64,000 nt of DNA, taken from the NCBI GenBank assembly GCA_023078555.1, contig CM041201.1, positions 3,169,713 through 3,233,712 of the forward strand, in the 5' to 3' direction. Within the stretch, counting starts at the first letter, position 1; each line of letters opens with the position of its first letter. This stretch comes from Ulva prolifera (lineage: Eukaryota; Chlorophyta; Ulvophyceae; Ulvales; Ulvaceae). A program made the position numbers and the translations under genes. The notes under the pieces are model-generated. The model ran no database searches. It was not told where the DNA came from and worked only from the letters and a program-made list of their open reading frames with translations. Positions 12,001 to 24,010 of the stretch are shown here, in pieces.

Positions 12001-13451
12001 CTTCTTCAATACAGGATCCTCAGCTTTTAAAATGAGCAAGAACGCATCAACACACGCTTTCCGTATTGAAGCAACAGATGACTTGGGTCTCTTTGATCTA
12101 TCGGCGTTCTTCAGATCTACAAATAGTGCTGGACATGACTGGACATCATTCTGGGGATGCAGCCTCACCCTACTTTCGTACCCAGTCAGCACTGAGACGG
12201 TCATCAGAGGCATACCTATATCTTTCATACTATCCGCGGCTTGGACAAGAGCCGTTACGCAGCCTTCCGCAAATTGCGGGCGCTTTAGCGCGAGCGTTGC
12301 GATAGTTGTAAGAACCACGACCTGCACTGCATCTGGCAGCTGCTTCAGCTTGGCTGGTCTACCATGCTGCAGCAAACATGCCTTGCATTTCTCCGTCACC
12401 CGTTGCAATTCAGAGATGCCAGGGAAGTGGCTACTCCTGTATGGCTTCGGTTTGGCCCTGCCTGTGCACATTCACCTTGAAATCAGGCCGCTTTCACAGC
12501 TTGTTGGACCAAAGTCCAGTTGATGCATTCGCATTGCGCACGCGACAGGCAGATCAGTGGACAAGGCATACAGATGCAAGTCCCTGCTGTATGTGCCTGA
12601 GCGGCACTGGCAGACACAGCGTGAGAGCTCGCTCGCCAATGTTGATACACAACGCTGAAATCTGAGCTGGCTACATGCTGCCATGCAGAGGCACCCCGGG
12701 GTGAGCTAGGTGCCATGGGCGACCCAATTCAGTCCCTTGGTGAGTTGTCTATCGCAATGGTGTGAGAGGGGAGAAGGAGCGGCCCGCACCTTTCAGGCCG
12801 GGACAGCTACTAGCACTGGTCATGAGGACAATTTGTTCCATCAGCTTGAATGCCAAGATCTTCACGCCTTGATTTCTGTGCTGCGTCAAGGTGGGACTGA
12901 TCACCGTGTCAATAACCCCATTCAGAGCTTGCCAGTGACTGCCAGCCTCTACTGATTGTGAATCGCGGGTGTATGAAAGAGCATTGAGGGACAGGACAAC
13001 CAGGCGCTTTGTTGCCAGGATTGCGCTCTTCACAACGGAGAGGTATGAATCATTTAACATCTGACGTACACAGCCAGTGGCAGCAATGAGGAAGGACAGC
13101 TGTGGCACTGCATCTACGCAGTCCATCACCACCTCTATCACGCGCTGCTTCTCAATTGTACCACCCGACGCCTGAAACTCCAGCAGCAATGGAAAATACT
13201 CGCTCATCTTCTCTGGTGCCTTGTGGATCAACAGTTCCTTTGCACTTGTCAGCCTGTTGGCCTATACAAGGTACGTCAGGTTCAGGAGATAGCTGCCAGT
13301 ATATCAAGCAATCATTGGTCCTGCGTTGTCGCTCGTCCTGAGGTAGGGCACGCTGCGTCGCTGATGTGAAGCAAGCCATCCGCACCCGCTCCACGCCTTC
13401 CGACGTCGCGGCTTTCTCAAGCTCTCGTATGATTTGATCTTGAATGCTCAT
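7831..13451 (-). CDS. SYMPK: symplekin/Pta1-like mRNA 3'-end processing scaffold
   Basis: Symplekin (Pta1 in yeast) is the HEAT-repeat scaffold of the nuclear cleavage/polyadenylation complex. The minus-strand gene starts at ATG 13451 (MSIQDQIIRELEKAATSEGV) and ends at TGA 7831. The N-terminal HEAT region spans exons between 13451 and 11866, with LLEFQASGGTIEKQRVIEVV and a segment like the symplekin SVAVVKRAI helix (SYLSVVKSAILATKRLV). A Pro/Glu-rich linker and more helical repeats lie in 11474-10200 and 9674-9080. The conserved C-terminal domain is clear: SPNALLMHLHV near 9090, SSVLGRLVQVEPLPRLLMRT near 8620, then SACRYLINTTAPALVARRI and MPADKLQLLLQNP in the last exon (about 8179-7831). Exons are very GC-rich, so long Arg/Ala shadow frames run antisense. 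Intron positions are only partly resolved. The gene lies downstream of the karyopherin on the same strand. Confidence 0.85.
8985..9013 (+). repeat. 29-base poly-G (poly-C on the symplekin strand) in an intron
   Basis: An uninterrupted run of 29 G lies in the symplekin intron between the SPNALLMHLHV exon and the LPRLLMRT exon. On the transcribed strand it is a C tract roughly 130 bases upstream of candidate acceptors. Run length may be unreliable because homopolymers are error-prone in assemblies. Confidence 0.9.
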
Positions 13452-14582
13452 GGTGCATGCACGAGCAAATACGGGCAGAGCTAGTTCAGAACGTAGGTGC
13501 TTGCACGGCGCTCGGCGCGCAAGCCAACTCGCAGAAGCATTTACATCGAACACCCAGGCCCCCGATCTGATATGACGCTATTAGCTTTGTGTGTTGGCGG
13601 CCTTTACACACAGCAGGGCGACACCGCCGATTCAAATTATCAATGATCTGAATGTCGGACGCAGAGCTACACAGCTCAAGATACACAACGCACACAGCTT
13701 GGAAAGTTCCTTATACTTTTGTGTAGAACCTACAATGGCGTCCACTGGTTTCGTATGGAATGCTCAACCGGGCATGGTGCTGGACATGACTTCGCATTAA
13801 GTCGGCCTACAAGCTGTTGCCGCGATGTCAGACCTGTTGTGCTTTGCAAGGAGACGTGTTGCTGATACACGCCAGATCTGACTTTGGGAAACACTGCGCC
13901 TGCGCCCCTCGCTGCACAGTCTCGTGGCAGCAACGCAAGAGTGTGGCCTGGTGATCTCGCCTCACTTGCGTCCAGTCAGAGGCCGCAACGCAGGACGCAC
14001 AGGTACACAGCCCATCTGAGCCGCACCGCAGTCGGCACCTAACGCAGTGGCTTACAAGGTACCGCAGCCACTCACATCGAACTGCATGGTGGATGAACAC
14101 GATGGACCCTCTGTCGAACATCACTCGGTCGAAATCCATGTGGGGCATATTTAGGCACAACCTTCCTGATTACACACGCTCTGCCCAAGCAGCAAACAAA
14201 AATGCCTCGGTATGCTTCAATCCGATTCAATTCGCGGCTGCACGCTGCAGCACGCCAGTTCATAAGTCTGTGCCGCATGATTGCAAAACACACAGATGGG
14301 GATCAATCCAGCCAGTAAGACGAACATCAGTCAGCATTCACTCGCACAGCTTCATGATCCTGCACAGCTTCATGGCGCGCCCACGACAACACAGGAAACA
14401 AGGATCCAGCGCGGGCTGCACGCGCAGGCGGACACGCCCTGCAGCACAGCTCTCCGAAACACGGCCGGGCTGGCTGGCTGGCATATGCACCCCGGCACAG
14501 ACACACGTCACACAGGCTCAATGCAGCAACACCCATGCATTCTTGCCCTTGGGAGCGCCCCCAGGCGCATTCGCCACAGCGC
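13452..14582. other. intergenic: symplekin 5' region and karyopherin 3' flank
   Basis: About 1.1 kb separates the symplekin ATG from the stop of the upstream karyopherin. Plus-strand frames of 69-190 codons occur, but their composition (Thr/His/Pro/Cys scatter) looks random. The symplekin promoter should lie here. No tRNA, repeat or recognised site was seen. Confidence 0.4.
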
Positions 14583-17500
14583 TCACATCGAGCGCCCGTG
14601 CTCCTCGGCCACCTTTCCAGGCATCCCTACATTCAGCCTGGGAGCCGGAGTCCCATGGGTCCCCAGCATGACAGCCTCCATGCCCTGCTCCAGGGACCCC
14701 ATCACAGGCAACCGGACCTCGTTCACCCCAGCGCTCCCCATCGACATGCCCGCCATCGGCATCGCATGCATTGCGAGCGGCGCAGCGTGCATGCCGTGGC
14801 CGCCGCTGCTCGCCGCCACCTGAGGGGACAGGCCCAGCGCGTGCGCCTGCATGTGTGCAATGCCCGGCGCGTGCGACACCGCCCCGGCGACCATTCCCAG
14901 AGGCTCGTGCGCGACCCCCAGCGCCGCGCTCAAGACGGGCATGCCGGGCGATGCGCCTGTGGACATGGAGTACTGCGGGCTGAAGTACGCCGCTGGGGCC
15001 GCGGAGGCCGCGAAGAACGGGGGCGCACTCATCGGCGGCGCCGCGCTGTTGGCGACCGCGACCGGGTGCATCACATGAGAGTTTAGGGGCAGGTGGACCG
15101 GCGCCGGCGTGAGCACGTGGGGCAGCAGCACCGGGCTGCCGGCGTTCAGTGGCATGGCCGGGTACGCGTGCTGCGCTGTGAACGCGTTGCCGGTCAGGCA
15201 AAGTGCGGGCTGGAAGACGTGCTGTGGCGCGGCGGGCGCGGCCGTCGCGAGCGGCCCGTTGGAGAACGGCGCAAACGGGAAGCTGGACAGGCCGTCGCTC
15301 AGCGGCGTGGCCGGAGGCGGCGGCGCCGCGAGCGATGCGACCACGGCACGGACCGCCTTTTTAAGCGCGCGGCACGGCGCCGACGCGAGGGTGTCGCTCA
15401 TGTTGAACACCTCCGGAGTCGCCGCCGTCGCCTGCTGGTCGGCAAACACGGCCGCCGAAGACATGTGCGGGGAGAGCTGTGCCGCAAAGGGCACGTCGGT
15501 GCGCAGCGCGCTGCCAAACCGCATCCCCGCGCCGAGGCCGCCCCACGTCACCACACCCTGGTGCGCCGACAGCGGGCCGGCGGCGGCCGGCAGGCCGAGG
15601 AACGGCGACGCACTCGATGCGAGCACAGCCGGCTGCGACGCCGCGGCGGGGCTCGTGTCCATGGGCGCGTTCCCAGCTGCAACAAATGGCTGGGAGCCGG
15701 TGGAGCCTCCGCAGCCGGCGGGGGGATTGGGAAGGCCCGCGAGGACGGCCTGCGCGAGCAGCGGCTGCCAAGCCGAACAGATGGAGTCGGGAGTGTGGCT
15801 GTGGAGCATGCCGGGGCGGAGGCACGAGAGCGCGTGCTTGAGCCAGAGGCCGACATAGGAGACGCCAGAGACGACGCTAGTGGCGGTGAGGGTGCGAGGG
15901 TGGATGGACGGGTGCGCGTGGAAGGCGCCGCCGGCAGGGAGCGGCATGGCGGGGATCTGCGGCAGGGAGACGAGAGGCGGTGCGGCGACAAGGGGCACGG
16001 CGCGTGCGACGACGACCGTGAGCTGGAGCAGGAGCTGTGTCAGCTTGAGGACGCGGTGCGAGGCGCCGGCTGCGGTGAGCGCACACGCGAAGCCCATCAT
16101 CATGGTGCCGCCGCCGCGGAGCACGCACGCGGCGAGCTGCATGCATGCGGGGCATTTTGCTTATGCGTGGTCGAGCCGTCACATGCGTGCCACGCGCTCT
16201 GCCCGGAGCGAGTGTTTGGCTACAGATGCATGCGAGCAGCGTGATGTTCCCAGAGCAGAAACAACATTTCTGACTTCCAATCGCAGACACTTTGACTGTG
16301 TGCATCCATACCACAGCAACACCGCGGCACTGCATACCTTGGCCTCGCCAAGCGCAAGACCGAAAACGGGACTTCAGGAGTTTGAACAACGGAGAAACCC
16401 TGAGCAGAGCATGTGGCAAACGAGTTCATGCATGCGCTCAGCAGCCCAAGAGCACCGTGCTAGGTGCAGCGCGGCATGGCAGAGCCGCGGGGTGGTGGCG
16501 GGCAAAGGAGGGGCAGGGGGGGAGGCAGTGGGGCGCGAGCGATGGCGCACCGGGGACATGGACGAAACGGGCAAGCTCGCAACCGCGGAGAGCATGTTGA
16601 GCAGCGCGGAGAGCGCGGCGGCGGCGACGTGCTTGAGGTTGGCGGACGCCGCCATCGCGCAGCGCGCCGTGCCGGCCTCGATGAGGGGCACGACCCTCTC
16701 CGTGGAGAGCCAGGAGGCGGGCGTGAGCGCGCTGCGCGCGACGTGCGAGCACAGCACGCTCGACGCGATGGAGGCCTCTGGGATCATGTCAGCCTCTCCG
16801 GGGCACGGCAGCGCCTGCAGGGCAGGTGGTGGCCGCCGTGAGCGTGGTCCGGCTCAGCCCGGTGCGGTCTGGGGTGACATGGGAATGCGCTGGTGCATGG
16901 ATGTGGGGCTAGAGGGGGCGACAGGTCAAGGCCAGGTGATGTGAGTCATATCGTTGAGCACAGGGGGCTGGAGCAGGGACTCCGCGGTTTCACACGAATC
17001 TGTTTTCAGTGGCGTGCAACGATGTAAGACGCAAATTGACCGCCTACGCCGCTTGATCCATGTAGACAGCTGTGCAATACAGGCGTGACGGTACGAGCGA
17101 GCAACATGCAGAAGCTGCGACGGTGGCACAGCCGCAGCATACACAGCTCCAGGTGACCTCGGGGCATGCATAGCCGCCGACAGGGGCGCTTCAGCGACGG
17201 GAGGTGCCGGCCACACCTGCAGCTCCGGGAGAGCCCAGATCTTCTGCAGAGCAAGCAGGATGCGGTCGGCAGTCGGGGCGTGCCCGCCGTCTCGTGGCAG
17301 GTACCGATCGATCAACACCGCCAGCACATGCTGCCAGTCTACGAGCTCGTCCACTGAAGCCCGCTCCGCGATCACGTCAAACACGGTCGGGGTGAGCGCG
17401 ACTGCGGCCGCAGCGTCCAGCTGCACGGCGGCCACGATGACCTGGCCCCACGCCTGCCGCAGCTGCGACATGCATGCGGGCCGCACACCGCCGTCTGCAC

Positions 17501-20500
17501 TCAGAGCCACCGAAAGCGCCGGCACCGCGTCGCGCAGCATCGGCAGCAGCGCGCGTGCGGCCGCCGCGACCGGCCCCCGGTCCTCCTCCTCCCCGTCCCC
17601 GCCGCCGCTGCCCACCGCGTGCAGCAGCGCTGCGGCTCGGCGCACGTGCTGCGTGAGCTCCCGCAGCGGGGCGCTCACCGCGTCGTCATGCGCATGCAGG
17701 TCCGAGCTCCCAGTGGCACTGTGCACGTCCATCTGTGTCACGCCGCCGGCGCCCTTCGGGATGCCGGCCGCATGCAGCGCACCGGCGGCGGTGGCCGCGG
17801 CCCGCTTCACATCCTCCGCCACCTGCACCGTCAGCTGCCCCGCCACCATGCGCAGGCCCCCCTGCGCGGTGCCCCCCTCCACCGCGGCCGCCGCCGTCGC
17901 CTCTGCAGACGCAACAAACACCGCAGACAGCAGCGCCGCGTCGCACGGCGGCGGCAGCGGCACCTGCTGAAGCATCGTCAGCGTGTCGGTCACCAGCTGC
18001 ACCTCCGACGGCGTCCCGCGCAACGCACGCATGACATGCACGACCGCGCCGGTCGCCCGCACCGCAATCTCGGACCCGTCTGCTGCAACAGCCGGCCGCG
18101 GCAGGAGGGCCGCCCCGGAGAGGGCGCCCCCGCCGTCCGCGCTGCCGAGGCAGCCGTTGCTCAATGAGGCGTTCGGCACCGTGTCTGCAGCCGCCGCTGG
18201 CCCGCCGCCCCTCCGCGGCTGCGCGTCCTGCCGCAGCACGTGCTGTGCGCACGCCGTGATCTGCAGCAGCGTGTCGGCAAACGCGTCGCGGGGGGCGCCG
18301 GCCAGCGTCGGCGCGATCATGCGTGCTGCGGTGAACAGCGTCCCGAGGACCGCGCGCCGCGTCGCGGCGGGGATGTCGCTGCGCTGCGCCTGCACAGTGC
18401 ACTGCTGTACCAGCTCCAGCAGCCCGGCGGCGAGATGCCCCTGCCTGGACTCAGGCCCCCCTGGCCGCCCGGCGGCCCCCTCCCTCTCCTCCCCATCTCG
18501 CTCTGCGTCGCTGTCGTTGCCGAAGAGCACGACCACGATCGCACTGAGCATCGCGGCGAGGCTCGGGTGCGCCGCGTAGGCGCCACCGGTCGTGGCGGAG
18601 TGCGCCGAGACGGCCTCCGTAAACGCCGACGGCCCGACCAGCTGCGCCGCGAGGGTGTATGCCTCGTGCACGAGGTCCGAGCCCTGGGAGCTGTGTCCTT
18701 TGCTCACGCTCGCCTCGAGCTCCGCCTGCGCGGCAGAGCTCAACGTGATCAACCTGGGGCACGTCCAGGGGGTCATGGACAGCTGCGGCGCAGCTGGGAT
18801 CGGCCACGCTGGATGCGGGCTGTGGGCTCTTGGCATCATACACAACACTGCGGTGGTGTGCGGCGCAGCTGTGGCCCACCATGCATGTCTCTCTCACCCC
18901 TGCCACTCCCACGCCCTGCTGGTGTTGATGCAGGCGCAGCGATGTGGGCATACATCACATCTCGGCAGATGAAGGCTACTACCCTGGGTGGTAATGCGCC
19001 GCAAACGCGACCCGTGCACAAAATGCTCGCCGCCCTCAGTGATTGTGATGGATTCGCCATTTGCTGCAATGTAAGCATAGATGGTCTACATAGATGGTCT
19101 AGCATCCCACTGCAGCAACGCAATACAACAGTCTGGCATGTGAACGGAATCTGCCGCGATGATGTGGGGCATATATGTGGCCTAAGGGGCCGTCATCGCA
19201 AAGTGGGTGACACTCAGGCGGACGCACCTGGTGCAGTGGAAGCAACCCAACAACCCCCTCCAGGTACACCTGAATCATGCCCTGCAGCTGCGCAGACGCA
19301 GCCACCCCCGCCGCACGGCTGCCCGCCCCACTGTCGCGATCGGCTGACACCCCTTCGTCCTCCGCAGCCTTCAGCAGCGCCCGCCCCACTGTCGCGATCG
19401 TGTCCACGGCATGCGACGCCGCAAACTCATGCGAGCCTGCGTCCGCATCGCCCTCACCCCGCGCCTCCTTGGCCACGTGCGACACCGTAAATAGCGCCTT
19501 GAGGGCGTCGGAGCGCCCGCCCCGAGCGATGCTGTCAGCACAGCTCTGCACGTACGCCACAAAGAGTGCGGTGAGCAGCTGCTGCACTTCGCGGCCGGCG
19601 GTTGATGAGATCTGCGGGTTGATCGCGAGCGCTGACAGCTCCAGGAGGTGTGGCTGCAGGTGCATCAACAGAGCGTCAGGACACCGCTCGAACGCTTCAG
19701 CCAGGGTCTCACAGGCTGCAGCGACCAGGGACTTCTCTCCCTCTTGACATGTCTTCAGGGCGACGTCTAGGATTGTCCTGTGGCACATCCTGGGGTAATA
19801 ATCGGAACAGGCGAGACCACAGGTGCAGATGTGCGGAACGGTGATGGAGTGGCAGCTTGTGTTGTGTGCACGGAGTGTGCACTGCCTTGGATTAGACACA
19901 CTGCTTGCACTATGCTATTGCCAGAAGCAGAGGGGTCAGCAGCACCGCTCATCCTTCAGGAACAGGATCTGGTGCCTGTGAAAGGCTTGCATCCAGGCAT
20001 GCGATCTCTGGGCTGAACTTTGCACACAGCGCAGTGACGTTGGTGACGATCCACCAGGGAAGGGGACACAAGCCTTGGCAGGGGAACGGAGAAGCGCACT
20101 TGAATGCAGCAGATGGGAGAGTGAACAGAACTCCAAGCCGGAACCATGCTGACGCACATGCCAACGATCGCTGCAAGATCGAGCCGCTCACTGCATCAGT
20201 CCCAGAAGGGTGGGTTATGGCGTGGCTGCCTGGCAGTGCTCCGCCATCAGGCTGAGAGATGCACTCAGTGACGAATGGCAACACCATTGGGGCCATGTTG
20301 CCCACAGCCCGTCGAGCTTGAAGCCACCAGGCGACTTTGTCGACACCTGTAATCGAATCTGAAATATTCAACGAGAAAGGGCTCTGCGGGTTGTGTGCAC
20401 GGCTGCACTTGAAGTGCTTCTAACTGCACAGCAGGCGAGTGCAACCTGCGACGGATCGCACCTGGTGCAGGCTCATAGGGGGATGTGTCAGCGCCGACTT

Positions 20501-20921
20501 CTTCTCCTAGAAGCTGAAGCACCAGCAGTGTTCGGGTGGGAGGCAGTGCTTGCCTCAGCTGTGATATGACATCATCTGAGGATGTCAGGATGATCAGTGC
20601 AACCAGGCATAGGCTGACCTGTACCTCCAGGGCGGGCTCACAAGGCCGTTGCAGCACGGAAACAATACATGATCTGACGGGTTGCCAGCTGTCATGGCTT
20701 AGCTGCCATGAATGTCCACGGAGCTTCTCTTTCAGAGTCTGAGCAGCAAATAGCTGTGAGTCAAGAGCCCCTGGACGGCTCAGTAGATTCATGGAGACAT
20801 TCCATGACAGCAAGCTGCGCTGGAAGCTAGAGAGATAATTGCTGACAGCAGTCCGCTGTTCGTCGTCCGTGCCAACGTCGTGAAGCGCTTTGACTGCGTC
20901 AAGGACTTGCGCTTCTGACAT
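14583..20921 (-). CDS. TNPO3: transportin-3/importin-13-like karyopherin with long low-complexity C-terminus
   Basis: This is an importin-beta-family nuclear transport receptor of the TNPO3/IPO13 branch; TNPO3 imports SR splicing factors and IPO13 other cargo. ATG 20921 opens MSEAQVLDAVKALHDVG, the typical first helix. The first exon continues with LFAAQTLKEKLRGHSWQL, the importin-N signature region, and LEVQVSLCLVALIIL. Later blocks are QRSLACASAWFRLG near 20160, then YYPRMCHRTILDVALKTC and HLLELSALAINPQISSTAG near 19850-19600. HEAT-type Ala/Leu-rich helices follow in 18848-17000. The last block (16142-14583) is about 500 residues, partly helical at first (LKLTQLLLQLTVVV), then Pro/Ala/Met/His-rich with no recognisable fold and ending in AEEHGRSM. 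Known TNPO3 proteins are about 920 residues without such a tail, so that block may include intron read-through. It starts 578 bp from the divergent NAGK start. Confidence 0.75.
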
Positions 20922-21498
20922 GACGAATCCGAAGGCGCAGCAATCTAGACTGACGGACTCCGCATTTGTCGGGGGCAAACGTCTCACGCCAGAACGCTTT
21001 TACATCACCCCGAAGAGTTCACTCGTGGGCTGTAGCGCGACATGGCCGTGATCACGTGTGAAAGCTTCGTGACTATGCGAATACGCAGACAGTGAATGCA
21101 CCGTGAATGCCCGCTCGCTTGCGCCAACACGTTTTGGTCAGCTTGGACAGCGTCATCGCCGATTACCTGCATCCTATATCGCATGGCTACGTGTGCTGCT
21201 TCCTCCGTGATTACCTCCGCGACCTCCGACTCGCAGGTAGCTGGCGGCAATGTACATGCATGTTGAGGCAGGTCTGGCTGGATGCCCACGCCTGGGCGCC
21301 CATGAATCTATCCTTGCCGAACATAATAGTCACCCAGACTGAACTGTTGTGCCTTTCTGGACCTTCAGGTGGTGTGGCGGCATATTCAAGGTGATCCGTC
21401 TGTCCTTGTCACGCTGACCGCGACCCTTGAACTTTGCGCTTTGGTCGGTCTGGCTTCTGCACCTGTGGCTTGAAACCCCTGCAGAGCGTTTCGTGCGC
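20922..21498. promoter_or_regulatory. shared divergent promoter region of the karyopherin and NAGK
   Basis: The two ATGs point away from each other across 577 bp, so both promoters and 5' UTRs must lie here unless non-coding exons exist. No TATA box or clear regulatory repeat was identified. Confidence 0.5.
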
Positions 21499-23587
21499 AT
21501 GGGGTCACACGCATGTGCAGTGAAGTGTCCTCCTCCATGCGGCCGGTTGCCGATGCGGCTGCGGTTGCCGACTTTGCAATTGCAAGCTCATGAGCAGCCA
21601 TGCCGGCAAGGAAGAACTGTGCAGGCCGCTGCTTTCACTGTGCGCGCTTTCAAAATGTACTCTAAACTGCTTTGACAACATTGTAAGTCTCTTTCGGACC
21701 AGATGTGGTGTAATTGAAGCAGCCTCTTCAGGCTTTCGCCATGCTCGGGCAGACCTGCTCCAGGCAGGGATCTTGTAGTCAACAGCCAAAGGCGACAGAA
21801 GAATCAACGCACAGGAAAATTGCCCCTGCAGGATACAGAGCCGACTGACCTTGACCGGGTGAAGATTCTTGCTGAGGCACTGCCATACCTGCAAGCATTC
21901 CGAGGCCGCACTGTGGTCGTTAAGTACGGCGGTGCGGCCATGAAAGACCCGACATTGAAGCAAGGTGTCATCAATGATTTAGTCTTGCTAGCTTGTGTTG
22001 GGGTCAAGCCGGTGTTGGTGCACGGTGGTGGCCCAGAGATCAACACATGGCTGGAAAAAGTGGGCATCGAGCCAAACTTCAAGAACGGACTCCGCGTGAC
22101 AGGTAAGCCTTCCCTTATCAACAATCATCTTCTGGTGCTCTACTCGCCATGCGAGAAACAGCACGCCAGGTAATACTAGAGCTGGTGTGTGGTGAACGGC
22201 AAGCAACATGCCATGGACGGACGTCAGCTGAGCAACGATTAACTCTTCAGCACATCGCTGGAGCTCCGAAATTCGTGTCTTTGGGGTTCTGATGGTTGCA
22301 AAATCTGCCATACAAAGAACAAGCAGGCTGTGCAGGCTCGCTACATGGATATGAAGGGTGCTGTGATCCAGTGTTACCGCTTGCAATAACACAGTGCCAT
22401 GCTACACCATAAGCCTCTGTCTGTGGAGTACACGCGCGCTGCACAGCTCCCGCTCGGGTGCACAGTATGCAGCCTTGCTGAATGGCATAAGGTGACATCG
22501 CTGTTCGCGGATGCACATGCCGCCAGCCATCAGCAGTTTCCTGGTCTTCATCCGTCGGAGGAGGACTCCGATCCGCATACCACTCTGTTCACGCATGGCT
22601 GGTGTGTGGCTAGGCATACATGTGGCAGGCAGTGACTTCAGCTGCACCAGTCAACCTGAGCGATTTCTTTGTAGATGCCGCCACAATGGACATCGTGGAG
22701 ATGGTGCTGACAGGCCGTGTGAACAAGGGCCTGGTGTCGCTCATTCAAATCGCCGGCGGGAATGCAGTCGGCCTGTGTGGCAAGGACAGTAACTTGCTGT
22801 CAGCCCGGCAAATGGTAGAGAAAGACATCGGCTTCGTTGGGGAGGTCACTCGCGTGAACAACACTCTCCTACAGAGCCTCGTGGCTGCTGACTTCATCCC
22901 TGTTGTGTCTACTGTCGCTGTGGACTCGGAGACTGGTCAAGCCTTGAATGTCAACGCCGACACTGCAGCTGGCGAAATTGCGGCGTCTCTTCAGGTGCAG
23001 AACCCGGGCTCCTGTTTCCCCTGTGTTGAAACAGATTATCTCTTGTTCTCCATATTAAACTGCAGAGTGCGGGAAACGTAACATGGTCCGACCAGATGGG
23101 CTGTTATCATCTCTCCATGTCGGCGGAGGACCCCAGCAGACCGCAGCTGTCTTATTCGTAGCGTGGTCACAGGGGCACTGGCCATTGCATAGCAGGATAG
23201 CATATGAGGACGCCCATGACTCAATATCCGCTTTTTATTCACATGAGCGCTTGTGCATGTGTGTGTGCGGAACACGTTGGCCACCGGAATCGTAACAGAT
23301 TCGTTGGTGTGCAGGCAGAGAAACTGATCCTCATGACCGATGTGCCTGGTGTCCTGCGCGACAAAGACGATGTGGGCACCAAGTACCCAGAGCTGACCGT
23401 GCGCCAGACGGCGGAGCTCGTGGACGAAGGCATCATCGCCGGTGGCATGATCCCCAAGGTGCAGTGTTGCACGCGTTGCATCGCTCAAGGGGTCAAAGCG
23501 ACGCACATCATCGATGGGAGGCAACAGCACTCCCTTCTACTCGAGTTGCTGACAGGAGCAGGTGTAGGCACTATGATCACAGGCTGA
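21499..23587 (+). CDS. NAGK: acetylglutamate kinase, plastid-targeted
   Basis: This enzyme phosphorylates N-acetylglutamate, the second and controlled step of arginine synthesis, in the plastid. Four exons agree in phase: 21499-21639, 21832-22102, 22675-22994 and 23315-23587 (334 residues). The first 47 residues ([10 protein letters not shown]...TVQAAAFT) are Arg/Cys/Gln-rich and acidic-poor, as expected of a transit peptide. The kinase core follows: [13 protein letters not shown] (phosphate-binding Lys and Gly-Gly), [12 protein letters not shown] (substrate loop), [14 protein letters not shown] across the intron 2 junction, and [18 protein letters not shown] joined to [14 protein letters not shown] (ATP site). 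The C-terminus is [10 protein letters not shown]...ATHIIDGR...[16 protein letters not shown]. Plant and green-algal NAGK is activated by PII protein and inhibited by arginine; retention of that control here is inferred from family. The exon 1 donor (GTGCGC) is the least certain junction. Confidence 0.9.
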
Positions 23588-24010
23588 TTCGTGCATGGTG
23601 TGGGCCTGTATGGAGTGCACGCTTGCAACTCAGGTTCCATCGGACTGGCTTGGACCATGCTTCTTCGATGGTACATGTACGGCCACGAGGTAGAGTGTAG
23701 AATGGTGCTGCTGAAAAGAAGCATCGAGATGTCTACGCATGTGTGTGTAGATATGATTGCCTGTGGGGGAGGCCAGTGTGGCCGACGAATCAGAATCAAC
23801 TGCTTTGAAGGCGCCTCCACTGGTCAGCCACAGTGTGCCCGTGGGTCTGAGTGTGGGTGGTGGACACGAATTGGGAGTGTGCGCCACCGGGATATTTCAT
23901 CAGAGAAGTGCATGAAAGGCACATGTTACATATGTCATCAGTGACTGCAACATGTACCTCGACAGGCACTCAACCGACAGCCGCGCTTTGCGGCTGCTAT
24001 TCCTATGTAG
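23588..24010. other. convergent 3' flanks of NAGK and the elongase
   Basis: This 423-bp tail-to-tail spacer shows no gene-like frame. On the minus strand a TGTAA motif lies at 23930-23926, about 80 bases past the elongase stop, and may be its poly(A) signal. No TGTAA follows NAGK on the plus strand within the spacer. Confidence 0.4.
23926..23930 (-). terminator. candidate TGTAA poly(A) signal of the elongase gene
   Basis: TGTAA on the minus strand lies about 80 bases downstream of the TAG stop at 24013-24011. TGTAA is the usual poly(A) signal in chlorophyte nuclear genes. A pentamer occurs often by chance, so support is positional only. Confidence 0.35.
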
